From contig JAICKT010000004.1 in NCBI GenBank assembly GCA_025927795.1, forward strand, positions 1 through 29,232: DNA of 29,232 bases. Direction: 5' to 3'. Below are positions 15,646 to 24,206 of the stretch, one piece after another; position 1 is the stretch's first letter; each line of letters starts with the position of its first letter. Made by a program: the position numbers and the translations under genes. A model generated the notes under the pieces. It was not told the DNA's origin. It was given only the letters and a program-made list of their open reading frames with translations, and made no database searches. The stretch comes from Parafilimonas sp. (GTDB lineage Bacteria > Bacteroidota > Bacteroidia > Chitinophagales > Chitinophagaceae).

Positions 15646-18297
15646 CTAATTGCAATTGTATTTTTTCATTTCTTCAATTGGTATATTGCTGCTTAAATAT
15701 TTATTCCAAATAGTCGTGTCTAATTTTGTGGAGGTAACATTTTGGCAGATAAGATTAGCTAATTTATTCGAGCTAATAGGCCATTTTAAAATACTTCCAT
15801 CTGCATAACCAGTCAGTACATATTGATGATCCATGTTAAATGAAAGAGAATAGGCAGAGCCGGCTAAAGATGATGTTGTAAGAGATAATTGCAGATTTGT
15901 TGCATTCCAGTCATTTTTTGTATCAATAATTACTACACTTCCATCTGTACTTGCTGATGCCACATAACCATCGCTATTGCAAATTATATCATATATACGG
16001 GCTGACTGATATTGACTAAGTTCAAGTTTATAATCGGTTAAAGACATGCGACAAATAACACCGAAAATATTTCCGATATAGAGATAATTTCCTTTAACAT
16101 CAAACACCACGGAAGAAATTACACCCAAGTCATTTGATTTAATTTTTATGACTGAATCAGGAGAAATTAATAATACAGCAGAATCAATTGCAACAGCAAT
16201 TTTATTTTTAAGTACAGCAATACAATTAAAAGCATTTTGCGCGTATGATAAATAATTTTTATTCCATAAAATTGGGTCATTTCCATTTACTATTTTATTA
16301 TCCCAGACAACCTCCGTTCTTTTAGTCCACAAAACCCGACTCCATGAATTAACCATCCAGCCTTTGATACTTGAATCTAACTTTACGATTAACTTGCCAT
16401 CATCCGTAAAACAAATAGACTTACCATTACCAAGCGTATCCTGTGTAGGCAATGTAAAAATATTATTAAGTTTTTTCGTTAAGCCAACTATATAAATGCT
16501 ATCAAAAATTCCGGCAACAGCTAAATATTTTTTATCAGGGCTAATTGCCATGCTGGTTATTTTTTCTTTCAGATCATACAAAAGAGTGGAGGAATGCGCC
16601 ATCCAATTTTGTTCAAAAATTTTTCCATTCGCACAACCGATATAAAATATATCACCGGAATTAATAATGGCTCTAATTTGTGAGACATCAGGATGGCTGA
16701 ATTGGAAACTGTATCCCAAATCAGTTAATCTTTTATACATTGAAGTATAGAAATCATTGCTATTTTCACCGTTATTTTCTTTATTTACTAAAAAAGCTGC
16801 CCTGGAAATAAGAGCGGCATTTTTATAATCTTTATTTACTGATAAACTTTGCGATGTAATTAATAATTTCTGAGCAAAAGCGAGATTCTTATAACGTGTT
16901 ACTGTTGATCTATTTTTTTGATAACTGAAAGCAAGAAAGGTTATGATCGCAAACAAAATAATTAATATAACTGCTCTTACAACCTTTTTTCTTTTACCCC
17001 TGTCTAATTCAATAGCCCGCCTTATAGCATCGCTTTTTTCTTTTTCGCGGAGTTGTATAAGTCTTTTATCTCTTTTTTGCTTTATAACTGGCGTTAGCAC
17101 ATCATGTATCAGTTCTACATATTCAACATTATTACGCAGTTCTTTTCTTATAATCCGTTTGTCTGTTAATTGGTTAATATCATTATTTGTGATATTATAT
17201 TTCCGTCTGAGCTCTTCAACCAACTCTAATTTTCTAAAACCAGTTTCTGTTAACAGTGTATCTTCTATACCATGCTGAACATTTAGACTAAAGCTTTTCA
17301 TTGTATTAGTATAAAAAGAATTAATTACGTCTTCTATATCAAATTGCGAAACGAGCTGCATGGTAATTTTATCCAATTCCTTTTCAATACGTTTTTCATT
17401 AAGCTGGTAACAAATCAGGCTTAATAAAAAAGGCTCAACTACAAACCTGTACCTATCGTCTTTATCGTTACTCAAGGCATTAAATTCGCGATCGGAAATA
17501 CCCGGTAATTTCTTAATTATCGCAACAGCCACATTTTTTTCCACTAAACCTTTTGCCGGTTTTATAACTGCGTCCATTGCCTGTTCCACCGTCATTTGCA
17601 TTATACGAAAGCGGCTGTTCTTTATAGAAGGCAAGTAATTTTTAAAGCTTTCAAGTTGGGCTAAATAATCTTCGCGCAGGCTTATTACAACACGGTAAGG
17701 TTGTTTTGCATAATCAGACGAAATTTTTTCTAAATTTTTCAGCAACTGCTCCTGGACTTTTAAGGGTACACGGTTTTCGCACATGTCAGAAAGTTCAGTA
17801 ATAAACTCAGGTAACTTTTCATATTGTTCTTTCCCTATCGTAAAAATTTCTTCAAACTGGTCAAGTATCAACACCGGTGTTATAATGCCATCTTTCAATT
17901 GCAGATCATGAAAATATTGCCATAAAGTAGTATCTCCAATTTTAGATACAGATTTATTTACTGTAAACAAGTCTTCATAAATCAACTCTTTTAATTGTTC
18001 AAGCGGAACTTTTTCAGCAGAAAAATCAATTCTTATATAAACAGGAAAATAAAAGTTTTTTTGAAGTTCAGGTATGAGTCCGGCTTTTATTAAAGATGTT
18101 TTGCCTATTCCCGATTTACCAAAGACTATAGTGAGCTTATTACTTTCAACTAATCTGAACAACTCCTTAATTTCAGTATCACGCCCACCAAACTGAGATT
18201 TATTTTTTTCCTCATAGGAACTTAAACCTGGGAAAGGCCGCTGATTATCTATAACATCGGCAATTCTGTTATCACTAATAGTATTTTTAATTTCCAT
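15646..18297 (-). CDS. Membrane STAND-type NTPase with WD40-like propeller
   Basis: 883 residues. The start has the nSTAND1 lead-in (RPFPGLSSYEEKNKSQFGGR, 20-39). Walker A is GKSGIGKT (60-67) and Walker B is PVLILDQFEEIF (D146, E149-E150). A sensor-like SLRED lies at 206-210 and the helical/winged-helix section ends in ELIHDVLTPVIKQKRD (395-410). One membrane helix spans about 439-459 after a strongly basic stretch. Seven WD40-like blades follow (near 540, 580, 625, 688, 726, 768 and 814), then a family-typical Trp/Tyr/Cys tail. STAND proteins switch oligomeric state with ATP when a sensor domain meets its ligand. Here the propeller is the likely sensor and the upstream SIR2-TIR protein the effector. 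The start lies one base after that gene's stop (TGATATG), implying coupled translation. Confidence 0.9.
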   Translation of the reverse strand: MEIKNTISDNRIADVIDNQRPFPGLSSYEEKNKSQFGGRDTEIKELFRLVESNKLTIVFGKSGIGKTSLIKAGLIPELQKNFYFPVYIRIDFSAEKVPLEQLKELIYEDLFTVNKSVSKIGDTTLWQYFHDLQLKDGIITPVLILDQFEEIFTIGKEQYEKLPEFITELSDMCENRVPLKVQEQLLKNLEKISSDYAKQPYRVVISLREDYLAQLESFKNYLPSIKNSRFRIMQMTVEQAMDAVIKPAKGLVEKNVAVAIIKKLPGISDREFNALSNDKDDRYRFVVEPFLLSLICYQLNEKRIEKELDKITMQLVSQFDIEDVINSFYTNTMKSFSLNVQHGIEDTLLTETGFRKLELVEELRRKYNITNNDINQLTDKRIIRKELRNNVEYVELIHDVLTPVIKQKRDKRLIQLREKEKSDAIRRAIELDRGKRKKVVRAVILIILFAIITFLAFSYQKNRSTVTRYKNLAFAQKLLITSQSLSVNKDYKNAALISRAAFLVNKENNGENSNDFYTSMYKRLTDLGYSFQFSHPDVSQIRAIINSGDIFYIGCANGKIFEQNWMAHSSTLLYDLKEKITSMAISPDKKYLAVAGIFDSIYIVGLTKKLNNIFTLPTQDTLGNGKSICFTDDGKLIVKLDSSIKGWMVNSWSRVLWTKRTEVVWDNKIVNGNDPILWNKNYLSYAQNAFNCIAVLKNKIAVAIDSAVLLISPDSVIKIKSNDLGVISSVVFDVKGNYLYIGNIFGVICRMSLTDYKLELSQYQSARIYDIICNSDGYVASASTDGSVVIIDTKNDWNATNLQLSLTTSSLAGSAYSLSFNMDHQYVLTGYADGSILKWPISSNKLANLICQNVTSTKLDTTIWNKYLSSNIPIEEMKKYNCN

Positions 18298-18298
18298 A

Positions 18299-19693
18299 TC
18301 AGGGCGTGACCGGAATTAAATTGTTTTCTGTAATGAATTTGTTTACAAGTGTACTTAAATCGTTAAAACTGGTGATGCGTGTTATATTTAAATTTCTGAT
18401 TTCTTCAGGAATGCGCGTATCCGAAAGAGCAGTATCATCAATAAGAAACGGGCGTATAAAATTACGATCGTTAAGAAATTCTGAAGCAATTGCAATCTTC
18501 CATTCCTGGTCATACACATAGCGGCTTTTATCCTCAATGGCATTTTTAGAAATAACGGGTAGAAAGTAGTCACAACTTTTAATATGTTCTTTAATTACCT
18601 GCTTAAACTGCTCTCCGGTTTTTAAAATATCATCGTCAAAAAATACTTTTAATCCATTTCGCTCAAATGCATTTTTTAGTTTTTCTGCTTTGTCTTTATC
18701 ATCACGGCTATAGCTTATAAAAACTTCTTCTTTATACCGGGGTACAACGTCATTCTTATTTGTGTATTTATTCCATTGATTAAACAGGTCATTAATAAAT
18801 TCAATTGAATTTTTATAAATATAATCATTGCTTAAGTTTGTTTTGTTAATGCCAATTGGAATAATCTTCATAGAATTATTGTTTAAAAACTTAATTAATT
18901 CTATGTCACTACAAGTCTGGTCACATGCAACATATATCGCTCTCTGGCAATCTCTAATACTTTCATGGCATATACTACGAATAAAAAAACGCATAAACCA
19001 GTCTGGAAAACTGCTTCCGATTATAAGAATATTTTTGCGGTTAAGTGCTTCAAATAGTTTTGCTACGTAGCTATCAGTTGAATCTTGTAACTTATATAGA
19101 TATTCAAGGGCATCTTCATCTGATAGTGCAAATTTAGTTCCTTCAATGTTCCCCATCACATTGTAAATTTCTTTAAGCGAGCGATCTTCTTCTTTAGTAA
19201 CTGCATTTGCAGGGATGGAAAAATTGAAAATATTTAGTTTCTTTTCAGTATTAAAAGCTCTCTTAAGAAAGTTATCTAAGTTTACGGTTATAAAAGTTTC
19301 AAAGCCACTTATTTCTATTAGGTTTTTGTAAGGTTCAAGCAAAATTTGTTCATCAGATAAATTAGATATACTGTTGGATATATAATTATTAATTTCATTT
19401 TCTTTTGTACCATTTTTCTGTAAAATTGATTTTACATTATTAATCGTTAATGGATAAGGCACAGTTCCGTTGCCATATATATCCCACAATCTAAAGGCAA
19501 TATATTTATATAAATTTATTTGAAAATGTTCTTCACTTTCCTGCCCAGCTTCTAATAGAGCATTGTAATTACTAAAATTTGAAATAGATCCTTTTTTTAA
19601 ACGTACTACAGATATATCGTTCCCTAAAACGGGTACGATACTTTTGTAGTTAATGTTTTGCACGAGGGCATTCCAATTAAACGAATTGCTCAT
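18299..19693 (-). CDS. SIR2-like plus TIR domain fusion, probable NAD-targeting effector
   Basis: 464 residues, cytoplasmic. Residues about 10-300 are a SIR2-like fold: VPVLGNDIS (21-28) where the NAD-binding GAGxS loop is expected, TVNLDNFLKRAF (136-147) matching the TxNxD motif, and IIGSSFPDWF (224-233). The catalytic HG of SIR2 enzymes reads M180-G181 (YNVMGNIEG). Residues 322-455 are a TIR domain: EEVFISYSRDDKDKAEKL, FFDDDILKTGEQ, and DQEWKIAI with E397 as the likely catalytic glutamate. Bacterial TIR and SIR2 proteins commonly destroy or convert NAD during anti-phage defence. It is the first gene of the operon with the STAND NTPase. Having both NAD-related domains in one chain is unusual; I infer the TIR is the active part. 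Confidence 0.88.
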   Translation of the reverse strand: MSNSFNWNALVQNINYKSIVPVLGNDISVVRLKKGSISNFSNYNALLEAGQESEEHFQINLYKYIAFRLWDIYGNGTVPYPLTINNVKSILQKNGTKENEINNYISNSISNLSDEQILLEPYKNLIEISGFETFITVNLDNFLKRAFNTEKKLNIFNFSIPANAVTKEEDRSLKEIYNVMGNIEGTKFALSDEDALEYLYKLQDSTDSYVAKLFEALNRKNILIIGSSFPDWFMRFFIRSICHESIRDCQRAIYVACDQTCSDIELIKFLNNNSMKIIPIGINKTNLSNDYIYKNSIEFINDLFNQWNKYTNKNDVVPRYKEEVFISYSRDDKDKAEKLKNAFERNGLKVFFDDDILKTGEQFKQVIKEHIKSCDYFLPVISKNAIEDKSRYVYDQEWKIAIASEFLNDRNFIRPFLIDDTALSDTRIPEEIRNLNITRITSFNDLSTLVNKFITENNLIPVTP

Positions 19694-19698
19694 ACAAC

Positions 19699-19730
19699 CA
19701 AATTATTTTACTAAATGCCGTTAAACCAAA
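19699..19730 (-). promoter_or_regulatory. Candidate promoter of the SIR2-TIR operon
   Basis: Read on the - strand: TTTG (19730-19727), a 20-base spacer, then ATAATTTG (19706-19699), five bases before the ATG at 19693. Spacing fits the Bacteroidota TTTG-N19-21-TAnnTTTG pattern, but the downstream box is imperfect in its first two bases. Confidence 0.4.
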
Positions 19731-19981
19731 AACAATAATTTGAAAAATGAAATCTGCATTAACAATTGTCGGTATATTTTTAATTCAGGGAACGACTAAC
19801 CACTAAGATAGTTTTTTTTAAGTTTATTCGGTTATTTTACAAGTCATTATAAGTTCAATTCTTTAAAAAAATACTTGGGTTTGTTGGTTAGCGACTAATA
19901 AGTGATGAGATTACTGTATTGAACCTCTTTATTTGTGCGAAAACTTGCGGAGTACTGAGATAATTAAAATAACTACCCAAT
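19731..19981. other. Intergenic stretch upstream of the SIR2-TIR operon
   Basis: AT-rich and without a coding frame. It contains short inverted repeats only (ctaacca near 19795 and tggttag near 19882). Confidence 0.5.
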
Positions 19982-20053
19982 GATCTGATTTACGATTTAG
20001 ATTTACGAATTACAATATTAAGCAGCAGATATGCGGCTTTTTGTTTAATGTTA
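19982..20053. repeat. Direct repeat R1 (about 72 bp)
   Basis: Shares about four fifths of its bases, with short gaps, with R2 at 20572-20644: GATCTG, TTTACGATTTA, GA-TTTACGAA, TACAAT, then GC-GCAG, GGCTTTTT and ATGTTA. Same orientation as R2. Confidence 0.6.
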
Positions 20054-20192
20054 TAATAGATGTTGCCCAAAATTTTTCAAAAAACTGCTGCAGGTATTAA
20101 ACCCATTTGCTTTTTCATTATCGTAATGCCGGCCGTTGCTGACCAATATAGAGGCCCTTTTTATTGTTCAACCTTCTTTCAAACCTGGATCC

Positions 20193-20611
20193 ATGAATGT
20201 AGTACTATACTCTCCCGCTATAGATATACTGGATAATGTATTTATTTTTTACAATTTTAAACAGGTATGCGATGCCATAATGGTAGTAACGTTTGCTAAA
20301 GAAGCAGGCAGTTGGGAAAAAACTTTCATTTATTATTCTAACGAAAGGTGGCAGACCGAAAGCCTGAAAGATTATTTTGATAACCAAAAATATGTTTGGG
20401 TTTGCAAAGAATTACAGCCTGTTTTTAAATATTATGAAGATGTAATAAGTTTAATGGTATTGATATAGATGAAAAGCAAGGAATTTTTCCTGCTCTAAAA
20501 TTTGAAAGCGATGCCCGGTTAACAGGAGATGCCCGATTACTAAGAGTGCACATCAATGCCACCACAAGCCCGATCTGCTTTACGATTTACGATTTTACGA
20601 ATACAATTTAA
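20193..20611 (+). pseudogene. Frameshifted gene of unknown family between two direct repeats
   Basis: The frame from the ATG at 20193 (MNVVLYSPAIDILDNVFIFY start) reads convincingly for about 85 codons and then hits a TAG at 20466. One base later in phase, the sequence stays protein-like (GIDIDEKQGIFPALKFESDA and on to INATTSPICF) until the TAA at 20609-20611. Restoring one T in the run at 20450-20452 would give a 139-residue protein with no gap. The end of the frame lies within direct repeat R2. No known family was recognised. It may be a decayed gene or an assembly error; an in-frame TTG start at 20136 is also possible. Confidence 0.45.
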
Positions 20612-20644
20612 AGCTGCAGCGATGTGGGCTTTTTTTGATGTTAC
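20572..20644. repeat. Direct repeat R2 (about 73 bp)
   Basis: Second copy of R1, in the same orientation, 590 bases downstream. TACGATTTACGATTTTACGA-type wording recalls the AT-rich intergenic repeats frequent in Bacteroidota. It overlaps the last codons of the frameshifted gene 20193-20611. Confidence 0.6.
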
Positions 20645-21190
20645 CATATTACTTTTTTTCCTGCGATTTGGAATGTTCCCGCATGGGCCGGACTTTTTAT
20701 TGTGATGAAAATATGTCCTGTCCGCAAACTTAATAACTGCTTTAATGTCGGTCAATTAAAAGGGTAGAGAATTGTTCCAATTCTTTCAACAAATTCAAAC
20801 TCAATAAATTTGTCAGGATTAATATTATAAATATTTAATGGATATTTTATTTAGCAAACAGAACAAATGAATCTAAAACGCTTAGACTAATATTAATAGC
20901 TTAAACGAAATTCAATAACAATTTAATAACCAAATAATTATTTAATTTAAGTAATTTTAAATAACATATTTAAGGTTACTTAATAGAACTGATATATTAG
21001 AAATTGGCAAACGATTTTTTAATTTAATTATTAAATTTCACAAAGTTTATTAAATTATTGATTTTTAAATATATATGCCGAATATTATTTATTAAAAATT
21101 CATAAATAATTACATATTATTAATACTTACAATAATAAAAACGTGAAGATGTAATTTTTAAACAAAAAGAAATATGAATTTGCATCTGCG
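20645..21190. other. Gene-free, very AT-rich upstream region
   Basis: A 7-bp perfect hairpin lies at 20768-20784 (agaattg-ttc-caattct). From about 20800 to 21170 the sequence is extremely A/T-rich, made of TTAA and AATAATT runs. No coding frame was found. Such DNA upstream of a promoter often binds bending or silencing proteins, but that is only a possibility here. Confidence 0.5.
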
Positions 21191-21198
21191 TACTTTTG
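21191..21198 (+). promoter_or_regulatory. TAnnTTTG promoter box (TACTTTTG)
   Basis: Perfect match to the Bacteroidota -7 consensus, eight bases before the ATG at 21207 and downstream of the alternative ATG at 21174. It therefore helps choose 21207 as the start. Confidence 0.55.
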
Positions 21199-21206
21199 CC
21201 GCCCAT

Positions 21207-22727
21207 ATGGAATTTTTACAACAGCTTAAAATAAAGGCAGAGAATGCCGGTACTTCTATAGGGTCTGTATTCATAAATGAAACAGTAGAAAAAATTGAAT
21301 CTTATTCACCAGTTGACGGTAAATTGATTGGCAGCGTTTTTACCACGTCGGCAAATGCCTATCAAAAAACCCTGGAAACCGCGCAACAAGCCTTCTTAGA
21401 ATGGCGTAAATGGCCGGCACCTAAACGTGGTGACATTGTACGGCAGCTTGGTGAGGCTTTGCGCAGGTACAAAGAACCGTTGGGTAAACTGGTTAGTTAT
21501 GAAATGGGCAAAAGCTTACAGGAAGGCTGGGGCGAAGTACAGGAGATGATTGACATCTGCGATTTTGCTATTGGTCTTAGCCGCCAGTTATACGGTTTAT
21601 CTATGCATAGCGAAAGACCGGGGCACCGTATGTATGAGCAATGGCATCCGCTTGGAATTGTAGGAATTATTTCTGCTTTTAATTTTCCGGTGGCAGTATG
21701 GAGCTGGAATGCTGCCATTGCCTGGGTATGCGGAGATGTTTGTGTTTGGAAACCGTCTTCGAAAGTTCCATTGTGTGCCATCGCCTGTCAGCAAATAGTT
21801 GCAGAAGTTTTTGCAAAGAACAATGTGCCCGAAGGTGTAAGCTGCCTTGTTACAGGTAATGCCTGCGGCGATTTAATAAATGCTGATGAACGCATCCCGC
21901 TGATTTCATTTACCGGCTCTACAAGAGTTGGGAAAATTGTAGCTGCAGCTACTGCAGAACGTTTTGGTAAATGTATTTTAGAACTTGGCGGAAACAATGC
22001 CATTATCGTTTCAGAAAATGCAGATATGCAAATGGTTTTAACCGGTGCTGTGTTTGGTGCCGTTGGTACTGCGGGACAAAGATGTACTACAACGCGTCGC
22101 TTAATTATTCATGAGAATATTTATGACAAAACGATTGAAACATTAAAGCATGCTTATGCACAGTTAAAGATTGGCGATCCGTTGGATGCAGCTAATCATG
22201 TAGGTCCTTTAATAGATAAGAAAGCTGTTGAAGATTATTTAAAAGCCATTGAAACAGCAAAAGCACAAGGCGGAAAAATAATTGTTGAAGGAGGGAAGCT
22301 CGAAGGAAAAAATTATGAAAGTGGTTGTTATGTTAAGCCGTGTATAATTGAAGCTGATAATGATTTGAATATTGTGCAAACAGAAACCTTCGCACCTATA
22401 TTATATGTAATGAAATATTCAACTATTGAAGAAGCGATTCAAAAACAAAACGGTGTGCCACAGGGATTATCATCTTCCATTTTTACAAACGACATGCGTG
22501 AAATGGAATTATTTCTTTCATCTGAAGGAAGCGACTGTGGAATAGCGAATGTAAACATTGGAACCAGCGGCGCAGAAATTGGTGGTGCATTTGGCGGTGA
22601 AAAAGAAACGGGTGGTGGACGTGAAAGCGGCAGCGATGCATGGAAAGCTTACATGCGCAGGCAAACCAATACTATTAATTACAGCAGTAAGTTGCCATTG
22701 GCGCAGGGAATTAAGTTTACGATTTAA
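21207..22727 (+). CDS. amaB: ALDH7-type aldehyde dehydrogenase (aminoadipate-semialdehyde type)
   Basis: NAD-dependent aldehyde dehydrogenase of the ALDH7/antiquitin branch. Members oxidise alpha-aminoadipate semialdehyde (in equilibrium with piperideine-6-carboxylate) in lysine breakdown. From the ATG at 21207 it has 506 residues, the family's usual length. Features are the Rossmann segment IISAFNFPVAVWSWNAA, the ALDH7-like CGDVCVWKPS, FTGSTRVGK, the general base E259 (LELGGNNA) and the catalytic C293 (GQRCTTTRR). An in-frame ATG at 21174 would add 11 residues but lies before the promoter box. No other lysine-degradation gene is present, so the exact substrate is inferred from family resemblance. 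The serine-hydrolase gene follows 32 bases later. Confidence 0.87.
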   Translation: MEFLQQLKIKAENAGTSIGSVFINETVEKIESYSPVDGKLIGSVFTTSANAYQKTLETAQQAFLEWRKWPAPKRGDIVRQLGEALRRYKEPLGKLVSYEMGKSLQEGWGEVQEMIDICDFAIGLSRQLYGLSMHSERPGHRMYEQWHPLGIVGIISAFNFPVAVWSWNAAIAWVCGDVCVWKPSSKVPLCAIACQQIVAEVFAKNNVPEGVSCLVTGNACGDLINADERIPLISFTGSTRVGKIVAAATAERFGKCILELGGNNAIIVSENADMQMVLTGAVFGAVGTAGQRCTTTRRLIIHENIYDKTIETLKHAYAQLKIGDPLDAANHVGPLIDKKAVEDYLKAIETAKAQGGKIIVEGGKLEGKNYESGCYVKPCIIEADNDLNIVQTETFAPILYVMKYSTIEEAIQKQNGVPQGLSSSIFTNDMREMELFLSSEGSDCGIANVNIGTSGAEIGGAFGGEKETGGGRESGSDAWKAYMRRQTNTINYSSKLPLAQGIKFTI

Positions 22728-22759
22728 CTTGCAGAAAATTCACAGATTAATATTTAGTG

Positions 22760-24172
22760 ATGAAGAAACTGTTATTGGTTTCGATGCTTATTTATAGCAG
22801 CCTGTGTTCATTTGCACAGGATAATAAAGCGAAAAATGATTCGGTTTGCCGTATGGTGCAACAATATTTCAATGAAAAGAATACAGATTCTTTATACGCT
22901 TTAGCCGGTGATGCATTTAAACAGCAAATCGACGCTGATCAATTTAAACAAATTTGCGCAAACAACCTTTTCCCGTTGGGTACTCTGCAAACGCAGTTTG
23001 AAAGTTATGCCAATAACCTCAGCAGGTATAAAGCTGTTTTTACAAATGCCACCTTAATTCTTTTACTTGGTGTTGATGACAAAGACAAGTTACAAACGTT
23101 GTTATTTCAACCGTATGTAAGCGAAGCAAAAAAATCTGCAAAAGTTGCCACGAATAATCTTTTGCAAAGCGTAACAGACAAAGCTGTTGACAGCATTGTG
23201 CAACCCTATGTTAGCCTTGCAGCAGCACATGGGTTAAGCATTGGCATTTTAAAGAAAAATGAAATGAATTTTTATGGTTACGGAGAAACTGCAGACGGTA
23301 ATAAGCAAATTCCTAATGAACATACATTGTTTGAAATTGGTTCTATCACCAAAACATTTACTGCTACATTACTTGCAGATGCGATAAATAGCGGAAAGAT
23401 AAAACCCGATGATCCGGTAAATAAATATTTACCTGACTCTATTCCGCTAATACAATATGAAGGCGTTCCTGTTACAATAGAAATGCTGAGCAATCATTCA
23501 TCAGGTATTCCGCGTATGCCTTCTAATTTCGATTTCTATGCAACAGATTCTTTGAATCCATATAAAGATTATGGAGAACAGCAGTTGTTCGGTTTTTATA
23601 AAACATTTAAACCTGTGCCCAAGCCAGGCACTCAATACGAATATTCTAACCTTGCGGTAGCAACATTAGGCGTAATACTTCAGCATATTTATAAAAAGAG
23701 CTTTGAACAATTAATTATTGAAAAAATTTGTGACCCTCTTGACATGAATAATACGAGAGAGTTCATCCGCAAAAATGATTCTTCAAAAATTGCAGTTGGA
23801 TATAATGAGAATGGAAAATATAATGGTCCCTGGGATTTTATAGCATTTGCTCCGGCAGGCTCTATCCGTTCTGATGCAGCAGATATGCTGAGATATGCGA
23901 AAGCGAATCTGGGTGATGCGCCTGTTTCTTTAAATAAAGATATCCAGTTAACACATATCGTTACGTTTAAAGATAATTCCGCAACAGTGGCTTTGGGATG
24001 GCATTATATTAAAGCAGGCAATCAGGAAATTCTTTTTCATAATGGCGGCACAGGTGGTTACAGGAGCTATCTTGGAATAAATTTAAATAAAAAAATTGCC
24101 GTGGTTATTTTATCAAACACAGCAATAAGTGTTGATGACATAGGAAATGAACTTATAAAATATTTGGATTGA
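22760..24172 (+). CDS. Exported DUF3887 plus beta-lactamase-fold serine hydrolase
   Basis: 470 residues with a Sec signal peptide (KKLLLVSMLIYSSLCSFA, then QD). Residues about 22-120 resemble the DUF3887 domain often fused to hydrolases. The rest is a class C beta-lactamase/D-alanine-carboxypeptidase-like domain: the nucleophile motif S195-I-T-K198, the Y295-S-N297 motif and the third motif HNGGTGG near the C-terminus. Such proteins are periplasmic or cell-surface esterases or peptidases; true beta-lactam hydrolysis is uncommon among them. The ATG at 22760 is preferred over the adjacent GTG at 22757. It is likely co-transcribed with the aldehyde dehydrogenase, though no functional link is evident. 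Confidence 0.87.
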   Translation: MKKLLLVSMLIYSSLCSFAQDNKAKNDSVCRMVQQYFNEKNTDSLYALAGDAFKQQIDADQFKQICANNLFPLGTLQTQFESYANNLSRYKAVFTNATLILLLGVDDKDKLQTLLFQPYVSEAKKSAKVATNNLLQSVTDKAVDSIVQPYVSLAAAHGLSIGILKKNEMNFYGYGETADGNKQIPNEHTLFEIGSITKTFTATLLADAINSGKIKPDDPVNKYLPDSIPLIQYEGVPVTIEMLSNHSSGIPRMPSNFDFYATDSLNPYKDYGEQQLFGFYKTFKPVPKPGTQYEYSNLAVATLGVILQHIYKKSFEQLIIEKICDPLDMNNTREFIRKNDSSKIAVGYNENGKYNGPWDFIAFAPAGSIRSDAADMLRYAKANLGDAPVSLNKDIQLTHIVTFKDNSATVALGWHYIKAGNQEILFHNGGTGGYRSYLGINLNKKIAVVILSNTAISVDDIGNELIKYLD

Positions 24173-24206
24173 CAATTATCTTAGAAACAGGCTTAGCTAA
24201 AAATTG

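Noticed and set aside
20540..20755. A - strand open frame of 71 aa across repeat R2
   Set aside because: It runs antisense through a dispersed repeat, and the composition is irregular.
21174..21206. Upstream ATG for the aldehyde dehydrogenase
   Set aside because: It precedes a perfect promoter box and would add residues not typical of the family.
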